Assembly: GCA_964342835.1 (NCBI GenBank)
Contig: CAYFGJ010000005.1
Span: 1-23,346, forward strand
DNA: 23,346 nucleotides
From: GCA-2716945 sp964342835
GTDB lineage: Bacteria; Pseudomonadota; Gammaproteobacteria; GCA-002705445; GCA-002716945
Reading direction: 5' to 3'
Part shown: in pieces, positions 6,818 through 16,335 of the stretch
Position numbering within the stretch: the first letter of the stretch is position 1
How the letters are laid out: each line of letters starts with the position of its first letter
Notes under the pieces: generated by a model
Told to the model about the DNA's origin: nothing
Database searches by the model: none
The model's input: the letters and a program-made list of their open reading frames with translations, nothing else
Translations under genes and position numbers: made by a program

Positions 6818-8062
6818 ATGAGTATCAACGTTATTGGATTAAATCATAAAACAGCATCTATTAATATCAGAGAAAAACTGATTTTTAATAGTGAAAATAT
6901 ACCATTAGCTCTAAAACAGATTAAACAAATTGATGGGGTAAATGAAGCTTTAATTTTATCAACCTGTAATAGAACAGAAATTTATACAGAAAATTCTGTT
7001 GATAACAAAAAAGTTTTTGATTGGTTAAATAAACAAGAAAATATTAAAGACTGTTTACCTTATACATATAACTATGAAAATGAAGATGCTATAAATCATC
7101 TATTCCATGTGGCATCAGGTATGGATTCTATGGTGATAGGTGAAGTAGAAATTTTAGGTCAAGTCAAAGAAGCATATAAGTTAGCAAATAAATCAAAAAC
7201 AATTACTTCTGGATTAAAAAGATTATTTGAATTTGCATTTTCTGTAGCTAAAAATATCAGAACAAACACAGACATTGGCTCTAATCCTATATCTTTCATG
7301 TTTACATCTATAACACTGATTAAGAAAATCTTTAAAACTATTGAAGATAAAAAATCGTTGTTAATTGGTTCGGGTGAAATGATCAGTCTCGCAATAAAAT
7401 ATTTGCAGTCCAATAAAATTAGTCAAATTACATTATCCACCAGAAATCGTGAAAAAGGTGAAAGAATGGCTCAGGAAAATCATTGTAGATTTGCGCGATT
7501 GCAAGATTTAAATCAGGTTATAATGGAAAATGATATTATAATAACATCTACCTCAAGTTCTATTCCGATTATTGGTAAAGGAATAATTGAAAGTGCAATA
7601 AAAAATAAAAATAATAAATCTATTGTAATAATTGATTTGGGAGTGCCACGAGATGTTGAACCAGAAATAACTGATTTAGATGGTGTTTATCTTTATACTG
7701 TAGATGATTTAGGAAAAGTAATTGAAAATAATTATAAAATAAGACAACAAGCTTTTATTCAGGCAGAAAAAATTATTAGCTATAAGATAGTAGAATTTAA
7801 AAATTGGTTAATTCTGAATAAGTCAAATACACTAGTTAAATCATATAGAGAATATGTAGATGATATAACGAAAGGAACAATTATCAAGGCGAAAAAAATG
7901 TCGGAAGATGGTAAACATATAAATGAAATATTAGATTATGTTGCTGAATCTTTAAAAAATAAACTTACTCATGAAACTACTTCGAAATTAAAAGAAATAA
8001 CACCTTTTCTAGATGAAGCAACTAGTAAACGAATCAAAGATATTTTTAAAAAAAGTAAATGA
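6818..8062 (+). CDS. hemA: Glutamyl-tRNA reductase
   Basis: First committed step of tetrapyrrole synthesis by the C5 route: reduces Glu-tRNA(Glu) to glutamate-1-semialdehyde with NADPH. The 414-residue protein carries STCNRTEIY with the nucleophile Cys50, the family signature around GMDSMVIGEVEILGQVKEAY, a Rossmann-type NADPH motif LLIGSGEMISLA (about residues 180-191), and a C-terminal dimerisation helix. The glycine motif is slightly unusual (GSGEMI for the common GAGEMG) but all essential features are present. It heads the rightward operon. Its last bases overlap prfA in an ATGA junction, and hemA-prfA-prmC is the standard gammaproteobacterial order. The heme made would feed the cytochrome c system whose CcmD/E lie in this window. 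Confidence 0.97.
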   Translation: MSINVIGLNHKTASINIREKLIFNSENIPLALKQIKQIDGVNEALILSTCNRTEIYTENSVDNKKVFDWLNKQENIKDCLPYTYNYENEDAINHLFHVASGMDSMVIGEVEILGQVKEAYKLANKSKTITSGLKRLFEFAFSVAKNIRTNTDIGSNPISFMFTSITLIKKIFKTIEDKKSLLIGSGEMISLAIKYLQSNKISQITLSTRNREKGERMAQENHCRFARLQDLNQVIMENDIIITSTSSSIPIIGKGIIESAIKNKNNKSIVIIDLGVPRDVEPEITDLDGVYLYTVDDLGKVIENNYKIRQQAFIQAEKIISYKIVEFKNWLILNKSNTLVKSYREYVDDITKGTIIKAKKMSEDGKHINEILDYVAESLKNKLTHETTSKLKEITPFLDEATSKRIKDIFKKSK

Positions 8063-9171
8063 ATTCTAAATCTCTGCAAGATTTAAAAGATCTTTCTACT
8101 AAAATTAATGATAATAAAGAACTTGTTTCCAAATTGAATGATTTGCGTATCAAATATTCTGAAATTATTGAAAAATTAGACAATCCTGATGTATATAAAG
8201 ATCGAAGACTTTCAAGCAAATTACACAAAGAAAGAGCAAAACTAGAAAAACCAGTTGAATATCTATTAGATTACAATAAATTACTAACAAATATTACTGA
8301 GACAAAAAATCTAATCCAAGAGGGAGACAAAGATATAAAATTAATTGCTGAGGATGATCTAAATAAATATATATCAAAAAAAACTGAACTAGAAAATAAA
8401 ATAATGGATTCGCTTGTTGAAAAAGATACCAATGATGAAAAAGATATTTTTTTAGAAATAAGAGCAGGTACAGGTGGTGATGAAGCAGCAATATTTGCTG
8501 GTGATTTATACAAAATGTATATGAAATTTTTTGAAAAAAGTAGATGGACTACAGAGCTACTTAACATTAATGAAAGTGATCACGGGGGTTATAAGGAGAT
8601 TGTTTTAAAGGTACTTGGAAGTAATGTATTTTCATATCTTAAATTTGAATCAGGTACTCATAGAGTACAAAGAGTACCAGAAACAGAAACACAAGGAAGA
8701 ATACACACATCTGCGGCAACTGTAGCAATTCTTCCAATTGCTGATGATATTGATAATATAGATATTAACCCTTCAGACTTAAGGATTGATACTTATAGAG
8801 CTTCTGGAGCAGGTGGACAACATGTAAATAAAACTGATTCAGCTGTCAGAATAACTCACTTACCAACAGGTATAGTGTCGGAATGTCAAGAAGATAGATC
8901 TCAACATAAGAATAAAGCTAAAGCAATGTCATATCTAAATTCTAGAATCATGATGCTTGAAAAAGAAAAACAAAAAGCCACTACCGATAAAGAAAGAAAA
9001 AACCAAGTAGGTAGTGGAGATAGATCTGAACGTATAAGAACTTATAATTTTCCTCAAGGCAGACTGACTGATCATAGGATTAATTTAACTATGTATAAAC
9101 TTGAAAGTATTCTGGATGGTAATATAGAACCATTACTTGAAGAACTAAAAAAATCTACATTAAACAAGTAA
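8059..9171 (+). CDS. prfA: Peptide chain release factor 1 (RF1)
   Basis: Recognises UAA and UAG and triggers peptide release. The 370-residue protein has the usual RF1 domains. The codon-recognition P-x-T motif is at residues 207-209 as PET in RVPETETQGRIHTSAATVAI, and the catalytic GGQ is at 252-254 in GAGGQHVNKTDSAVR. P-x-T rather than SPF distinguishes RF1 from RF2. ATG 8059 overlaps the hemA TGA by four bases (ATGA), arguing for coupled translation and supporting this start, although the N-terminus is about ten residues longer than E. coli RF1. prmC, whose product methylates the GGQ glutamine, follows with no gap. Confidence 0.97.
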   Translation: MNSKSLQDLKDLSTKINDNKELVSKLNDLRIKYSEIIEKLDNPDVYKDRRLSSKLHKERAKLEKPVEYLLDYNKLLTNITETKNLIQEGDKDIKLIAEDDLNKYISKKTELENKIMDSLVEKDTNDEKDIFLEIRAGTGGDEAAIFAGDLYKMYMKFFEKSRWTTELLNINESDHGGYKEIVLKVLGSNVFSYLKFESGTHRVQRVPETETQGRIHTSAATVAILPIADDIDNIDINPSDLRIDTYRASGAGGQHVNKTDSAVRITHLPTGIVSECQEDRSQHKNKAKAMSYLNSRIMMLEKEKQKATTDKERKNQVGSGDRSERIRTYNFPQGRLTDHRINLTMYKLESILDGNIEPLLEELKKSTLNK

Positions 9172-10029
9172 ATGAAAATTTCAAAAATACTAAATGAATC
9201 AATCATAAAAATCTCAAATGCTATAGGTATTTCAAAACGTTTATCATATTTTGAAGTAGAACATCTTCTAATGAAAGTACTAAATTCTAATAGATCATAT
9301 ATACATGCCTACTCAGACAAACAACTTACTTATGATGAAAAAAAATATTTCTTTCTATTACTAAAAAAAAGATTATCAGGAAAACCATTGGCACAAATTC
9401 TAGGTTATCAAGATTTTTATGATAATAAGTTTTTTATAAATGATGATGTTTTAATTCCACGAGCTGAAACAGAATTAATGCTACCTAATATAATTAAATA
9501 TGGAGACAGTATTTTTTCAAAGAAAAATAATATTACTGTAGTAGATGCTGGGGCAGGATCTGGATGCATAGGATTATCTATTGCAAAAAAAAGAAGTTAT
9601 TGGAACGTGATATGTATTGAAAATTCTATAAAGGCAATAAAAGTACTTCAACTAAATAATAATAAATTGAAATTAAAAAATACCTCTATTATAAAGTCTG
9701 ATTGGCTTTTATCAGTAAAAACTCAATCGGTAGATATAATTATTAGTAATCCTCCTTATGTAGCAAGTAATTCAAAGGAAATAGATGATAACGTAAAAAC
9801 ATATGAACCGTCTTATGCTTTGTATGCTGGTATTGATGGACTATCTTCTTTATCTAATATCATTAAACAATCAAAAAGAGTTTTAAATAAAAATGGGTAT
9901 CTTTTTTTAGAGAATGGCTATAACCAATCTGAAGAAGTAAGAAAAATGCTTAAAAAATATAATTATAAAGACATAAATGTAATGTTGGATTATAATAATA
10001 TTGAAAGATTCACAATCTCCCAACGATAA
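9172..10029 (+). CDS. prmC: Release factor glutamine methyltransferase PrmC
   Basis: SAM-dependent N5-methylation of the GGQ glutamine of RF1 and RF2, needed for efficient termination. Of 285 residues, an N-terminal helical domain (1-80) precedes LIPRAETELM (about 94-103), SAM motif I DAGAGSGCIGLS (125-136) and the catalytic NPPY at 193-196 in IISNPPYVAS. Motif I is Ala-rich compared with the common DLGTGTGAI, but the NPPY box and neighbouring prfA make the identity clear. ATG follows directly on the prfA TAA. gatC starts four bases after its stop, replacing the genes that usually follow prmC in Pseudomonas. Confidence 0.96.
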   Translation: MKISKILNESIIKISNAIGISKRLSYFEVEHLLMKVLNSNRSYIHAYSDKQLTYDEKKYFFLLLKKRLSGKPLAQILGYQDFYDNKFFINDDVLIPRAETELMLPNIIKYGDSIFSKKNNITVVDAGAGSGCIGLSIAKKRSYWNVICIENSIKAIKVLQLNNNKLKLKNTSIIKSDWLLSVKTQSVDIIISNPPYVASNSKEIDDNVKTYEPSYALYAGIDGLSSLSNIIKQSKRVLNKNGYLFLENGYNQSEEVRKMLKKYNYKDINVMLDYNNIERFTISQR

Positions 10030-10033
10030 TAAT

Positions 10034-10315
10034 ATGGACAAAAAGACTACTCTTAAAATAGCTGAACTTGCAAAAATTGATATATCTCAAAATGAATTAG
10101 ATAGTATTGCGGAAAATTTAACAAAAATTCTAGAATTGGTTGATGAAATGAATACTATTTCAACAGATAAAATAGAACCAATGGCACATCCATTAAATTT
10201 TACACAAAGATTAAGAAAAGATGAAGTTTTAGAAGTTAATCAAAGAAATGAGTTTCAAAAAAACTGCGAATATGTTCAAGATGGATATTATATAGTACCT
10301 AAAATAATTGACTGA
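10034..10315 (+). CDS. gatC: Asp/Glu-tRNA amidotransferase subunit C
   Basis: Small subunit that wraps around GatA and stabilises the GatCAB complex. From ATG 10034 it is 93 residues, the family size, beginning MDKKTTLKIAELAKIDIS; a frame extended to TTG 10001 would run back into prmC and is rejected. Typical GatC features are the N-terminal helix with LAKIDIS, NLTKILELVDEMNTISTDKIEPMAHPL (here crossing two recognisable helices) and the C-terminal GYYIVPKII. It starts four bases after prmC; its TGA is one base before the gatA ATG. Confidence 0.94.
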   Translation: MDKKTTLKIAELAKIDISQNELDSIAENLTKILELVDEMNTISTDKIEPMAHPLNFTQRLRKDEVLEVNQRNEFQKNCEYVQDGYYIVPKIID

Positions 10316-10316
10316 A

Positions 10317-11777
10317 ATGCATAACAAAACACTATCAGAACTAAGAGATGAAATATTAACAAAAAAAGTTAGTTCATACGAATTAACAAAATATTTTTTA
10401 GAAAGAATAAAGAAATTTGATAAATATTTAAATAGTTTTATTACCATTACAGAAGATTATGCTTTGGAAACAGCAAAAAAAATAGATGTGGAAATTTCTA
10501 AAAATAAAATACGTCCATTATCTGGAATTCCTCTTGCGCAAAAAGATATATTTTGCACAAAAGATGTAAAAACAACCTGTGGATCTAAAATGTTAGAAAA
10601 CTTTATAAGCCCTTATGATGCAACTGTAGTAAAAAAATTAAAAGATGCGGGGAGTATTATGTTGGGAAAAACTAATATGGATGAATTTGCCATGGGTTCA
10701 TCAAACGAAACTAGCTTTTTTGGTAAAGTAAAAAATCCTTGGAATTTTGATTATGTTCCAGGAGGTTCTTCTGGTGGTTCTGCTTCTAGCGTGGCAGCTA
10801 GACTAGCACCATGTTCTACAGGAACAGATACCGGTGGCTCGATAAGACAACCTGCTTCATTATGTGGAATCAGTGGAATAAAACCAACATACGGTAGAGT
10901 ATCCAGATACGGCATGATTGCTTTTGCATCAAGTTTAGATCAAGCAGGAGTTTTTGCTAAAACAGCTAAAGATTGTGCGCTGCTTCTTACAGAAATTTCT
11001 GGTTATGATAATAAAGATTCAACATCTTCTGAAGAAAAAGTAATAAACTATTATGATTACTGCACAAAGAAATTTAAACCAATTACAATTGGTATACCAG
11101 AAGAGTTTTTGAATGGTTTAGATAGTGAAGTTAATAAAGTATTTGATGAGGCAATTCAAGTCCTCAAAAAATCAGGTTGTAAATTAAAAAAAATTAATCT
11201 AGCTAATACAAAATTAGGCGTGTCAGCCTATCAAGTAGTCGCGCCTGCTGAATGTTCTTCAAACTTATCTCGTTATGATGGGGTTAAATATGGGTATAGA
11301 GCAAAAAATATATCAAATCTAAATGAATTATATAAAAAATCAAGATCGGAAGGTTTTGGTCAAGAAGTAAAGAGAAGAATTTTAGTAGGTACCTATGCTC
11401 TTTCAGCTGGTTACTATGATGCTTACTATTTGAAAGCTCAAAAGATTAGACAATTGATCACGGAAGATTTTCTAGAAGCATTTAAAAATGTGGATCTGAT
11501 ACTTGGTCCAACCGCACCAGACACCGCATTTAAGATAGGGTCAAAAGCAGATGATCCCATTGCAATGTATTTATCAGATGTATATACGGTAAGTGCTAAT
11601 CTGGCGGGACTACCAGCTATGTCAATCCCAATGGGTTTTAAAAATAATTTGCCATTGGGTCTTCAAATTATTGGAAGTCATTTTGATGAAGATAGGATCC
11701 TATCATTAGCAAATCATTTTCAAGAAATAACAAATTGGCATGATTATAAACCGGATCAAAAAGTTTTAGATTTATAG
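10317..11777 (+). CDS. gatA: Asp/Glu-tRNA amidotransferase subunit A (amidase)
   Basis: Amidase-signature subunit that releases ammonia from glutamine and channels it to GatB. From ATG 10317 the protein has 486 residues, beginning MHNKTLSELRDEIL, the typical GatA opening; a TTG at 10308 inside gatC would add three residues and is less likely. The Ser-cisSer-Lys triad is complete: Lys76 in IPLAQKDIF, cis-Ser151 in PGGSSGGSAS, nucleophile Ser175 in TDTGGSIRQPA. The spacings (75 and 24) equal those in S. aureus GatA. Substrate-loop sequence ISGIKPTYGRVSRYGM follows. It lies one base after gatC and 15 bases before gatB. Confidence 0.97.
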   Translation: MHNKTLSELRDEILTKKVSSYELTKYFLERIKKFDKYLNSFITITEDYALETAKKIDVEISKNKIRPLSGIPLAQKDIFCTKDVKTTCGSKMLENFISPYDATVVKKLKDAGSIMLGKTNMDEFAMGSSNETSFFGKVKNPWNFDYVPGGSSGGSASSVAARLAPCSTGTDTGGSIRQPASLCGISGIKPTYGRVSRYGMIAFASSLDQAGVFAKTAKDCALLLTEISGYDNKDSTSSEEKVINYYDYCTKKFKPITIGIPEEFLNGLDSEVNKVFDEAIQVLKKSGCKLKKINLANTKLGVSAYQVVAPAECSSNLSRYDGVKYGYRAKNISNLNELYKKSRSEGFGQEVKRRILVGTYALSAGYYDAYYLKAQKIRQLITEDFLEAFKNVDLILGPTAPDTAFKIGSKADDPIAMYLSDVYTVSANLAGLPAMSIPMGFKNNLPLGLQIIGSHFDEDRILSLANHFQEITNWHDYKPDQKVLDL

Positions 11778-11792
11778 TGAGGGTAAAAATTT

Positions 11793-13229
11793 ATGTGGGA
11801 GACTATTATAGGACTAGAAGTACATACTCAATTAAAGACTAAGAGTAAAATATTCTCATCAGCATCAACCGATTTTGGAGCAGAACAAAACACTCAAGCT
11901 TGTGCTATAGATCTTGGTTTGCCAGGAGTTTTACCAGTACTCAATGAAGATGTTGTATTAATGGCTATTAAATTTGGTTTAGCAATAAATGGAAAAATTG
12001 CAAACAAATCTATTTTTGCAAGAAAGAATTATTTTTATCCAGATTTGCCCAAAGGTTATCAAATCTCACAATATGAATTACCGATTGTTGAATCAGGAAG
12101 CATAAATATAGTTCATGATAATGTTATGAAAAAAATAGGAATTACAAGGGCTCATTTGGAAGAAGATGCAGGTAAATCTGTACATGATCTATTTGATGAA
12201 AAAAGCGCCATTGACTTAAATAGAGCTGGAACACCATTAATAGAGATTGTATCAGAACCTGATCTGAGAAGTGCTGATGAAGCTGTTATATATCTAAAAA
12301 AACTTCATTCATTAGTAAGATATTTAGATATTAGTGATGGCAACATGGAACAAGGCTCGTTCAGATGTGATGCTAATATTTCTATAAAAAAAGATACAGA
12401 CAAAAAATTAGGTATTAGAGCTGAAATAAAAAATATAAATTCATTCAAATTTGTAGAAAATGCAATTAATTATGAAATAGATAGACAAATAAATTTGCTT
12501 GAAAATGGCAAATCTATTATTCAGGAAACAAGGTTATACGATCCAATAAAAAATGAAACAAGATCTATGAGATCTAAAGAAGAAGCAAATGACTATAGAT
12601 ACTTTCCTGATCCTGATTTATTGCCTGTAGTGATAGATTCAAAAATTATTGAAAAAATAAAACTTGAAATGCCTGAATTACCAGATAAAAAGTTAGAAAG
12701 ATTTATTAAGTCTTACGAATTAAATAAATATGATGCCAATATATTAATTTCTGATAAATTGCTAGCTGACTATTATGAAAATACTCTAAATATCAATAAT
12801 TTAAATCCAAAAATTGTTGCTAACTGGATTATCACTGAAGTTCTAGCTTTAGCTAAAAAATCTAGCGTAGATACAGAAAATTTTCCTGTTAATCCCAATG
12901 ACTTGAACGAGCTATTACTTTTTGTAAAAGATGGGATTATTTCAAATAAACAAGCTAAAGAAATATTTCAACGAATGTGGTTGAATGGCGAAAAAGCTAA
13001 TATAATTATAGAAAAAGAAGGTCTTAAACAAATATCGGATTCTAATGAATTAGATAAAATAGTTGAAAATATTCTGAAAAACAACTATAAAAGTGTAGAA
13101 GAGTATAAGAGTGGCAAAACGAAGCTATTTGGATTCTTTGTGGGGGAAGTAATGAAAGAAACTAAAGGCAAAGCTAATCCAAAAATTGTCAATGAATTAT
13201 TAAGAGGTAAACTAGATAAAAAATGTTAA
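11793..13229 (+). CDS. gatB: Asp/Glu-tRNA amidotransferase subunit B
   Basis: Kinase/amidotransferase subunit that activates the mischarged Asp or Glu on tRNA-Asn or tRNA-Gln and accepts ammonia from GatA. At 478 residues it is full length. Conserved blocks are IGLEVHTQL, RKNYFYPDLPKGYQISQYE, DLNRAGTPLIEIVSEPD, RCDANIS and EIKNINSFKFVENAI, followed by the helical tail and a C-terminal YqeY-like domain (about 330-478). The start at ATG 11793 is preceded by GTGAGGGTAA, a plausible ribosome-binding site and one of the clearer ones in the operon. The last seven bases overlap mreB. gatCAB presence implies the transamidation route for Asn, Gln or both. Confidence 0.97.
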   Translation: MWETIIGLEVHTQLKTKSKIFSSASTDFGAEQNTQACAIDLGLPGVLPVLNEDVVLMAIKFGLAINGKIANKSIFARKNYFYPDLPKGYQISQYELPIVESGSINIVHDNVMKKIGITRAHLEEDAGKSVHDLFDEKSAIDLNRAGTPLIEIVSEPDLRSADEAVIYLKKLHSLVRYLDISDGNMEQGSFRCDANISIKKDTDKKLGIRAEIKNINSFKFVENAINYEIDRQINLLENGKSIIQETRLYDPIKNETRSMRSKEEANDYRYFPDPDLLPVVIDSKIIEKIKLEMPELPDKKLERFIKSYELNKYDANILISDKLLADYYENTLNINNLNPKIVANWIITEVLALAKKSSVDTENFPVNPNDLNELLLFVKDGIISNKQAKEIFQRMWLNGEKANIIIEKEGLKQISDSNELDKIVENILKNNYKSVEEYKSGKTKLFGFFVGEVMKETKGKANPKIVNELLRGKLDKKC

Positions 13230-14275
13230 ATTTTATTCGCGCTATAAAAGGAGCTTTTTCAACTGATTTATCAATAGATCTTGGAACAGCGAATACATTA
13301 ATTTATGTTAAAGGAAAAGGAATTGTATTAGATGAACCATCAGTAGTAGTTGTTCGAGATGAAAAAACTACAGCAGGAAAAAGAATTGAAGCTGTAGGTA
13401 TTGAAGCTAAGAAAATGTTAGGTAGAACCCCAACTGGACTAGAAGCTATTAGACCGATGAAAGATGGTGTTATTTCAGATTTTATGGTTTGCGAAAAAAT
13501 GTTGCAGTACTTTATTAAAAAAGTTCATGATAGTAAAGTTTTCAGACCAAGTCCTAGAGTTTTAGTATGTGTACCATGTGGTGCAACTCAAGTAGAAAGA
13601 AGAGCTATAAGAGAATCTGCGTCAGGTGCAGGAGCAAGAATTGTTCATCTAATTGATGAACCTATGGCTGCAGCTATAGGTGCAGGAATGCCAACAGATG
13701 AACCAAGAGGTTATATGGTTCTAGATATAGGAGGAGGTACATCTGAAGTAGCAACAATATCACTTAATGGTATTGTCTATTCATCATCTACAAAAATTGG
13801 TGGAGATACTTTTGATGAATCAATAATTGGATACGTAAGAAGAAACTACGGCTGTGTAATAGGACATCCAACTGCAGAAAAAATAAAGCATGAAATAGGA
13901 TGTGCTTATCCGAGCAGTGATCTATTAGAAATTGAAGTTAAAGGAACAAATTTATCTGCAGGTGTTCCGCAATCTTTTGTGGTAAACAGTAATGAAATAC
14001 TAGAGGCTTTGACTGAACCACTTCAAGGTATTATATCTGCAGTAAAAAAAGCATTAGAAAATACACCACCTGAGTTAGGAGCAGATATTCATGAAAGAGG
14101 TATGGTTCTTACTGGAGGCGGTGCATTACTTAGAGATCTTGATAAGTTAATAACAGAGGAAACAGGAATGTATGTTATTGTTGCAGAAGATCCCATGAGT
14201 TGTGTAGCAAGAGGTGGTGGTAAAGTTTTGGAAATAATAGATAAAGAAGGGGCTGAGTTTTTATCTGTTGATTAA
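13223..14275 (+). CDS. mreB: Rod-shape determining actin homologue MreB
   Basis: Bacterial actin that forms membrane-associated filaments directing lateral wall synthesis. At 350 residues it is typical length. Actin-fold nucleotide motifs are present: phosphate 1 LSIDLGTANTLIYV (about 17-30), phosphate 2 MVLDIGGGTSEVA (about 170-182) and the adenosine motif LTGGGALLRDLD (about 295-306). The N-terminal MLNFIRAIKGAF is a likely membrane-binding amphipathic helix. It overlaps gatB by seven bases, so mreBCD here appears translationally linked to gatCAB; in Pseudomonas these are neighbouring but separate units. Confidence 0.98.
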   Translation: MLNFIRAIKGAFSTDLSIDLGTANTLIYVKGKGIVLDEPSVVVVRDEKTTAGKRIEAVGIEAKKMLGRTPTGLEAIRPMKDGVISDFMVCEKMLQYFIKKVHDSKVFRPSPRVLVCVPCGATQVERRAIRESASGAGARIVHLIDEPMAAAIGAGMPTDEPRGYMVLDIGGGTSEVATISLNGIVYSSSTKIGGDTFDESIIGYVRRNYGCVIGHPTAEKIKHEIGCAYPSSDLLEIEVKGTNLSAGVPQSFVVNSNEILEALTEPLQGIISAVKKALENTPPELGADIHERGMVLTGGGALLRDLDKLITEETGMYVIVAEDPMSCVARGGGKVLEIIDKEGAEFLSVD

Positions 14276-14277
14276 AA

Positions 14278-15144
14278 ATGGATGCTTACTTCAAAAAAAC
14301 TTTTAAGAATTTTTATACTCTCTTATTTCTTGTCGTTCTATCTGTTATTACTATCTCCTTAGACTTTTATCATAAAAAACTCAATAATATTAGATCTCTT
14401 ATTACTGATATAGTCATATACCCTATATCATATATAAGTACTGTTCCAACAAATCTCTTAGAAGTATCTTTATTAGAATCACAAGTTAAAGAAGAGATGA
14501 AACTAGAATTAGAAAAATTAAGAAAAGAGAATGTAAGATTAAGAATTGAACTTCAAGAATATCAAGCCATTAAAGATGAAAATTTACGATTAAGACAAAT
14601 AAAAAAGAAAGTAAAAAAAACGGATGAAAAACAGCTTATTGTAAAAGTACTAAATAATAATATACATGCAACAAAAAAGATGATTTCTATAGATAAAGGT
14701 AAAGAAGATGGGCTTTATATTGGACAAAATGTTCTTGGACTAAAAGGTTTGGTTGGTCAAATAATAGAAATAAGCGCATTATCTTCTAAAGTTATTTTGA
14801 TAAGTGACCTAAATCATAATATTCCTTCTCAAATAACACGTACAGGTGAAAAAGTTATAGTAAAAGGTAAAAATAATAACAATGAATTAGAGTTAATATT
14901 TGTTCCCACAAATACAGATATAAAAATTGGTGATTCTATTTCAACATCTGGAATGGCTAATAGATTTAAACCAAATATTCCAATTGGTATTGTTAAAGAT
15001 GTAATAAATGAAAAAGAGAAAAAATTCATGAAAATTTCTATCAAACCATTAGAAAATATTGGCAGTGCTTCAGAATTGATTCTGATTTGGAATACGCAAA
15101 AAACTAAAAAGAAAGATAATATAACAAAAAAAACTAATGAATAA
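14278..15144 (+). CDS. mreC: Rod-shape determining protein MreC
   Basis: Bitopic inner-membrane protein linking cytoplasmic MreB to periplasmic PBP2/RodA. The 288-residue protein has a short cytoplasmic N-terminus, one TM helix (about 13-30), a coiled coil (about 65-115, rich in Leu/Glu/Lys heptads such as LEKLRKENVRLRIELQEYQ) and a C-terminal double beta-barrel with SIDKGKEDGLYIGQNVLG and GLVGQIIEI. The C-terminus ends in a Lys/Thr-rich tail (from about residue 275). It starts two bases after mreB and overlaps mreD by eight bases. Confidence 0.95.
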   Translation: MDAYFKKTFKNFYTLLFLVVLSVITISLDFYHKKLNNIRSLITDIVIYPISYISTVPTNLLEVSLLESQVKEEMKLELEKLRKENVRLRIELQEYQAIKDENLRLRQIKKKVKKTDEKQLIVKVLNNNIHATKKMISIDKGKEDGLYIGQNVLGLKGLVGQIIEISALSSKVILISDLNHNIPSQITRTGEKVIVKGKNNNNELELIFVPTNTDIKIGDSISTSGMANRFKPNIPIGIVKDVINEKEKKFMKISIKPLENIGSASELILIWNTQKTKKKDNITKKTNE

Positions 15145-15607
15145 TTTTCTTATAATATCAATAACTATAATAACATCCATCTTACTGACTATGGTTACTT
15201 TCGCTTTAGGTTCCTTCGCTCCCGATTGGATTCTGTTAACAATGGTTTATTGGATATTAGCATTACCTAAAAACACTCATTTATATACATCATGGTTTGT
15301 TGGATTATTGGCTGATGTGGCTTATGGTTCAATATTAGGAGTAAATGCTCTAACATTTACAATTGTAGGATACTTAATTATCAGGGCTTACAAATTCTTT
15401 AGATATTTAACTATATATCAACAAACAATTCTAATATTTCTATTATTAATAGTGAAAGAAACCCTCAATTTATGGATAAATATGATTCTTAATATAAATG
15501 ATTATAGTTATGGTGATCATTATTGGAAAACTATAACTAGCGCATTAGTTTGGCCAGCTATTTTTTATGGTTTAAGATCAATTAGACGAAAATATAATGT
15601 TATTTGA
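15137..15607 (+). CDS. mreD: Rod-shape determining protein MreD
   Basis: Small polytopic inner-membrane component of the elongasome. It is 156 residues with about five hydrophobic segments. The family's semi-conserved PDWILLTMVYWILALP and GLLADVAYGSILGVNAL are present; the C-terminus is basic (RSIRRKYNVI), suiting a cytoplasmic end. It overlaps mreC by eight bases, and its TGA shares one base with the next ATG (TGATG). In many gammaproteobacteria maf and rng follow mreD; here an rRNA methyltransferase does. Confidence 0.93.
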   Translation: MNNFLIISITIITSILLTMVTFALGSFAPDWILLTMVYWILALPKNTHLYTSWFVGLLADVAYGSILGVNALTFTIVGYLIIRAYKFFRYLTIYQQTILIFLLLIVKETLNLWINMILNINDYSYGDHYWKTITSALVWPAIFYGLRSIRRKYNVI

Positions 15608-16335
15608 TGAAAATTACTGCAGACAATGTAAATAAACATTATTCAAATTATATAAAATATTTAATAAAAAACAATAAATTAGATACATCCTTGTTATGTT
15701 CTTATGAATTATCTTTCATAAAAACTAAAATTAAATTAGTAAATGCAAATAATAAAAATAATATTTTGATTGATTTTTTAGATAAAAGTTTCACAAATAG
15801 AATAAAGAAAATGAATAGAAAAAATGAAATTTTTTATAAGATTTTTAAAAAAAATAAAGCAAATATACTTGATTGTACGGGCGGTTTTGGAAAGGATAGT
15901 TTCATATTACATTCTATGGGGCATTCAGTAACAATGATCGAAAAAAATCCAATTGTTACTATCCTACTTAAAAATGCTCTAGAAAGATTTAAGATATCTA
16001 AATTTTCTAATAATAAATTATCATTATTTCATGGAGATGCTTATGATTATCTATATAACACTGATCAAGACTTTGATTATATATATATAGATTTTATGTT
16101 TGATAAATCAAAAGAAAAATTATCATCAAAAAATATAGAAACATTAAAAATACTTACAAATAATTATAATAAAAAAGATGAATTAATAAGACTTGCTATA
16201 AATAAAGTTAAAGATAGAATCGTTATAAAAAATTATAAAAAAAATTTACCCCTTTATGTTGGAAAATCTGACTATACAATATTTACGAAATTACTTAGAT
16301 ATGATATGTATTTAAATAGACAAGATGTTAAATGA
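15607..16335 (+). CDS. rsmJ: RsmJ-like 16S rRNA (guanine-N2) methyltransferase, divergent
   Basis: Class I SAM methyltransferase resembling RsmJ (YhiQ), which in E. coli makes m2G1516 of 16S rRNA. The 242-residue product shows the RsmJ-type SAM motif NILDCTGGFGKDSFIL (about 87-102; family DATAGLGRDAF), then SVTMIEKNPIVTILLKNALER, LSLFHGDAYDYL, and a C-terminal DRIVIKNYKKNLP...LRYDMYL like the family's RVVVKRP...RFDVYL. The usual DPMFP box is DFMFD here: the proline after Asp is Phe, and the following Lys-rich segment is poorly conserved. The start is the ATG in the TGATG junction with mreD; an in-frame TTG one codon earlier is less likely. Overlaps the next gene by 11 bases. Confident of the fold, fairly confident of RsmJ. 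Confidence 0.75.
   Translation: MKITADNVNKHYSNYIKYLIKNNKLDTSLLCSYELSFIKTKIKLVNANNKNNILIDFLDKSFTNRIKKMNRKNEIFYKIFKKNKANILDCTGGFGKDSFILHSMGHSVTMIEKNPIVTILLKNALERFKISKFSNNKLSLFHGDAYDYLYNTDQDFDYIYIDFMFDKSKEKLSSKNIETLKILTNNYNKKDELIRLAINKVKDRIVIKNYKKNLPLYVGKSDYTIFTKLLRYDMYLNRQDVK

Noticed and set aside
8271..8567. 98-codon hydrophobic open frame on the minus strand
   Set aside because: Antisense shadow of prfA; Ser/Leu/Phe-rich by reverse-complementing Lys/Glu/Asp codons.
10001..10033. Upstream TTG extension of gatC
   Set aside because: It overlaps prmC by 29 bases; ATG 10034 gives the family-typical length and N-terminus.
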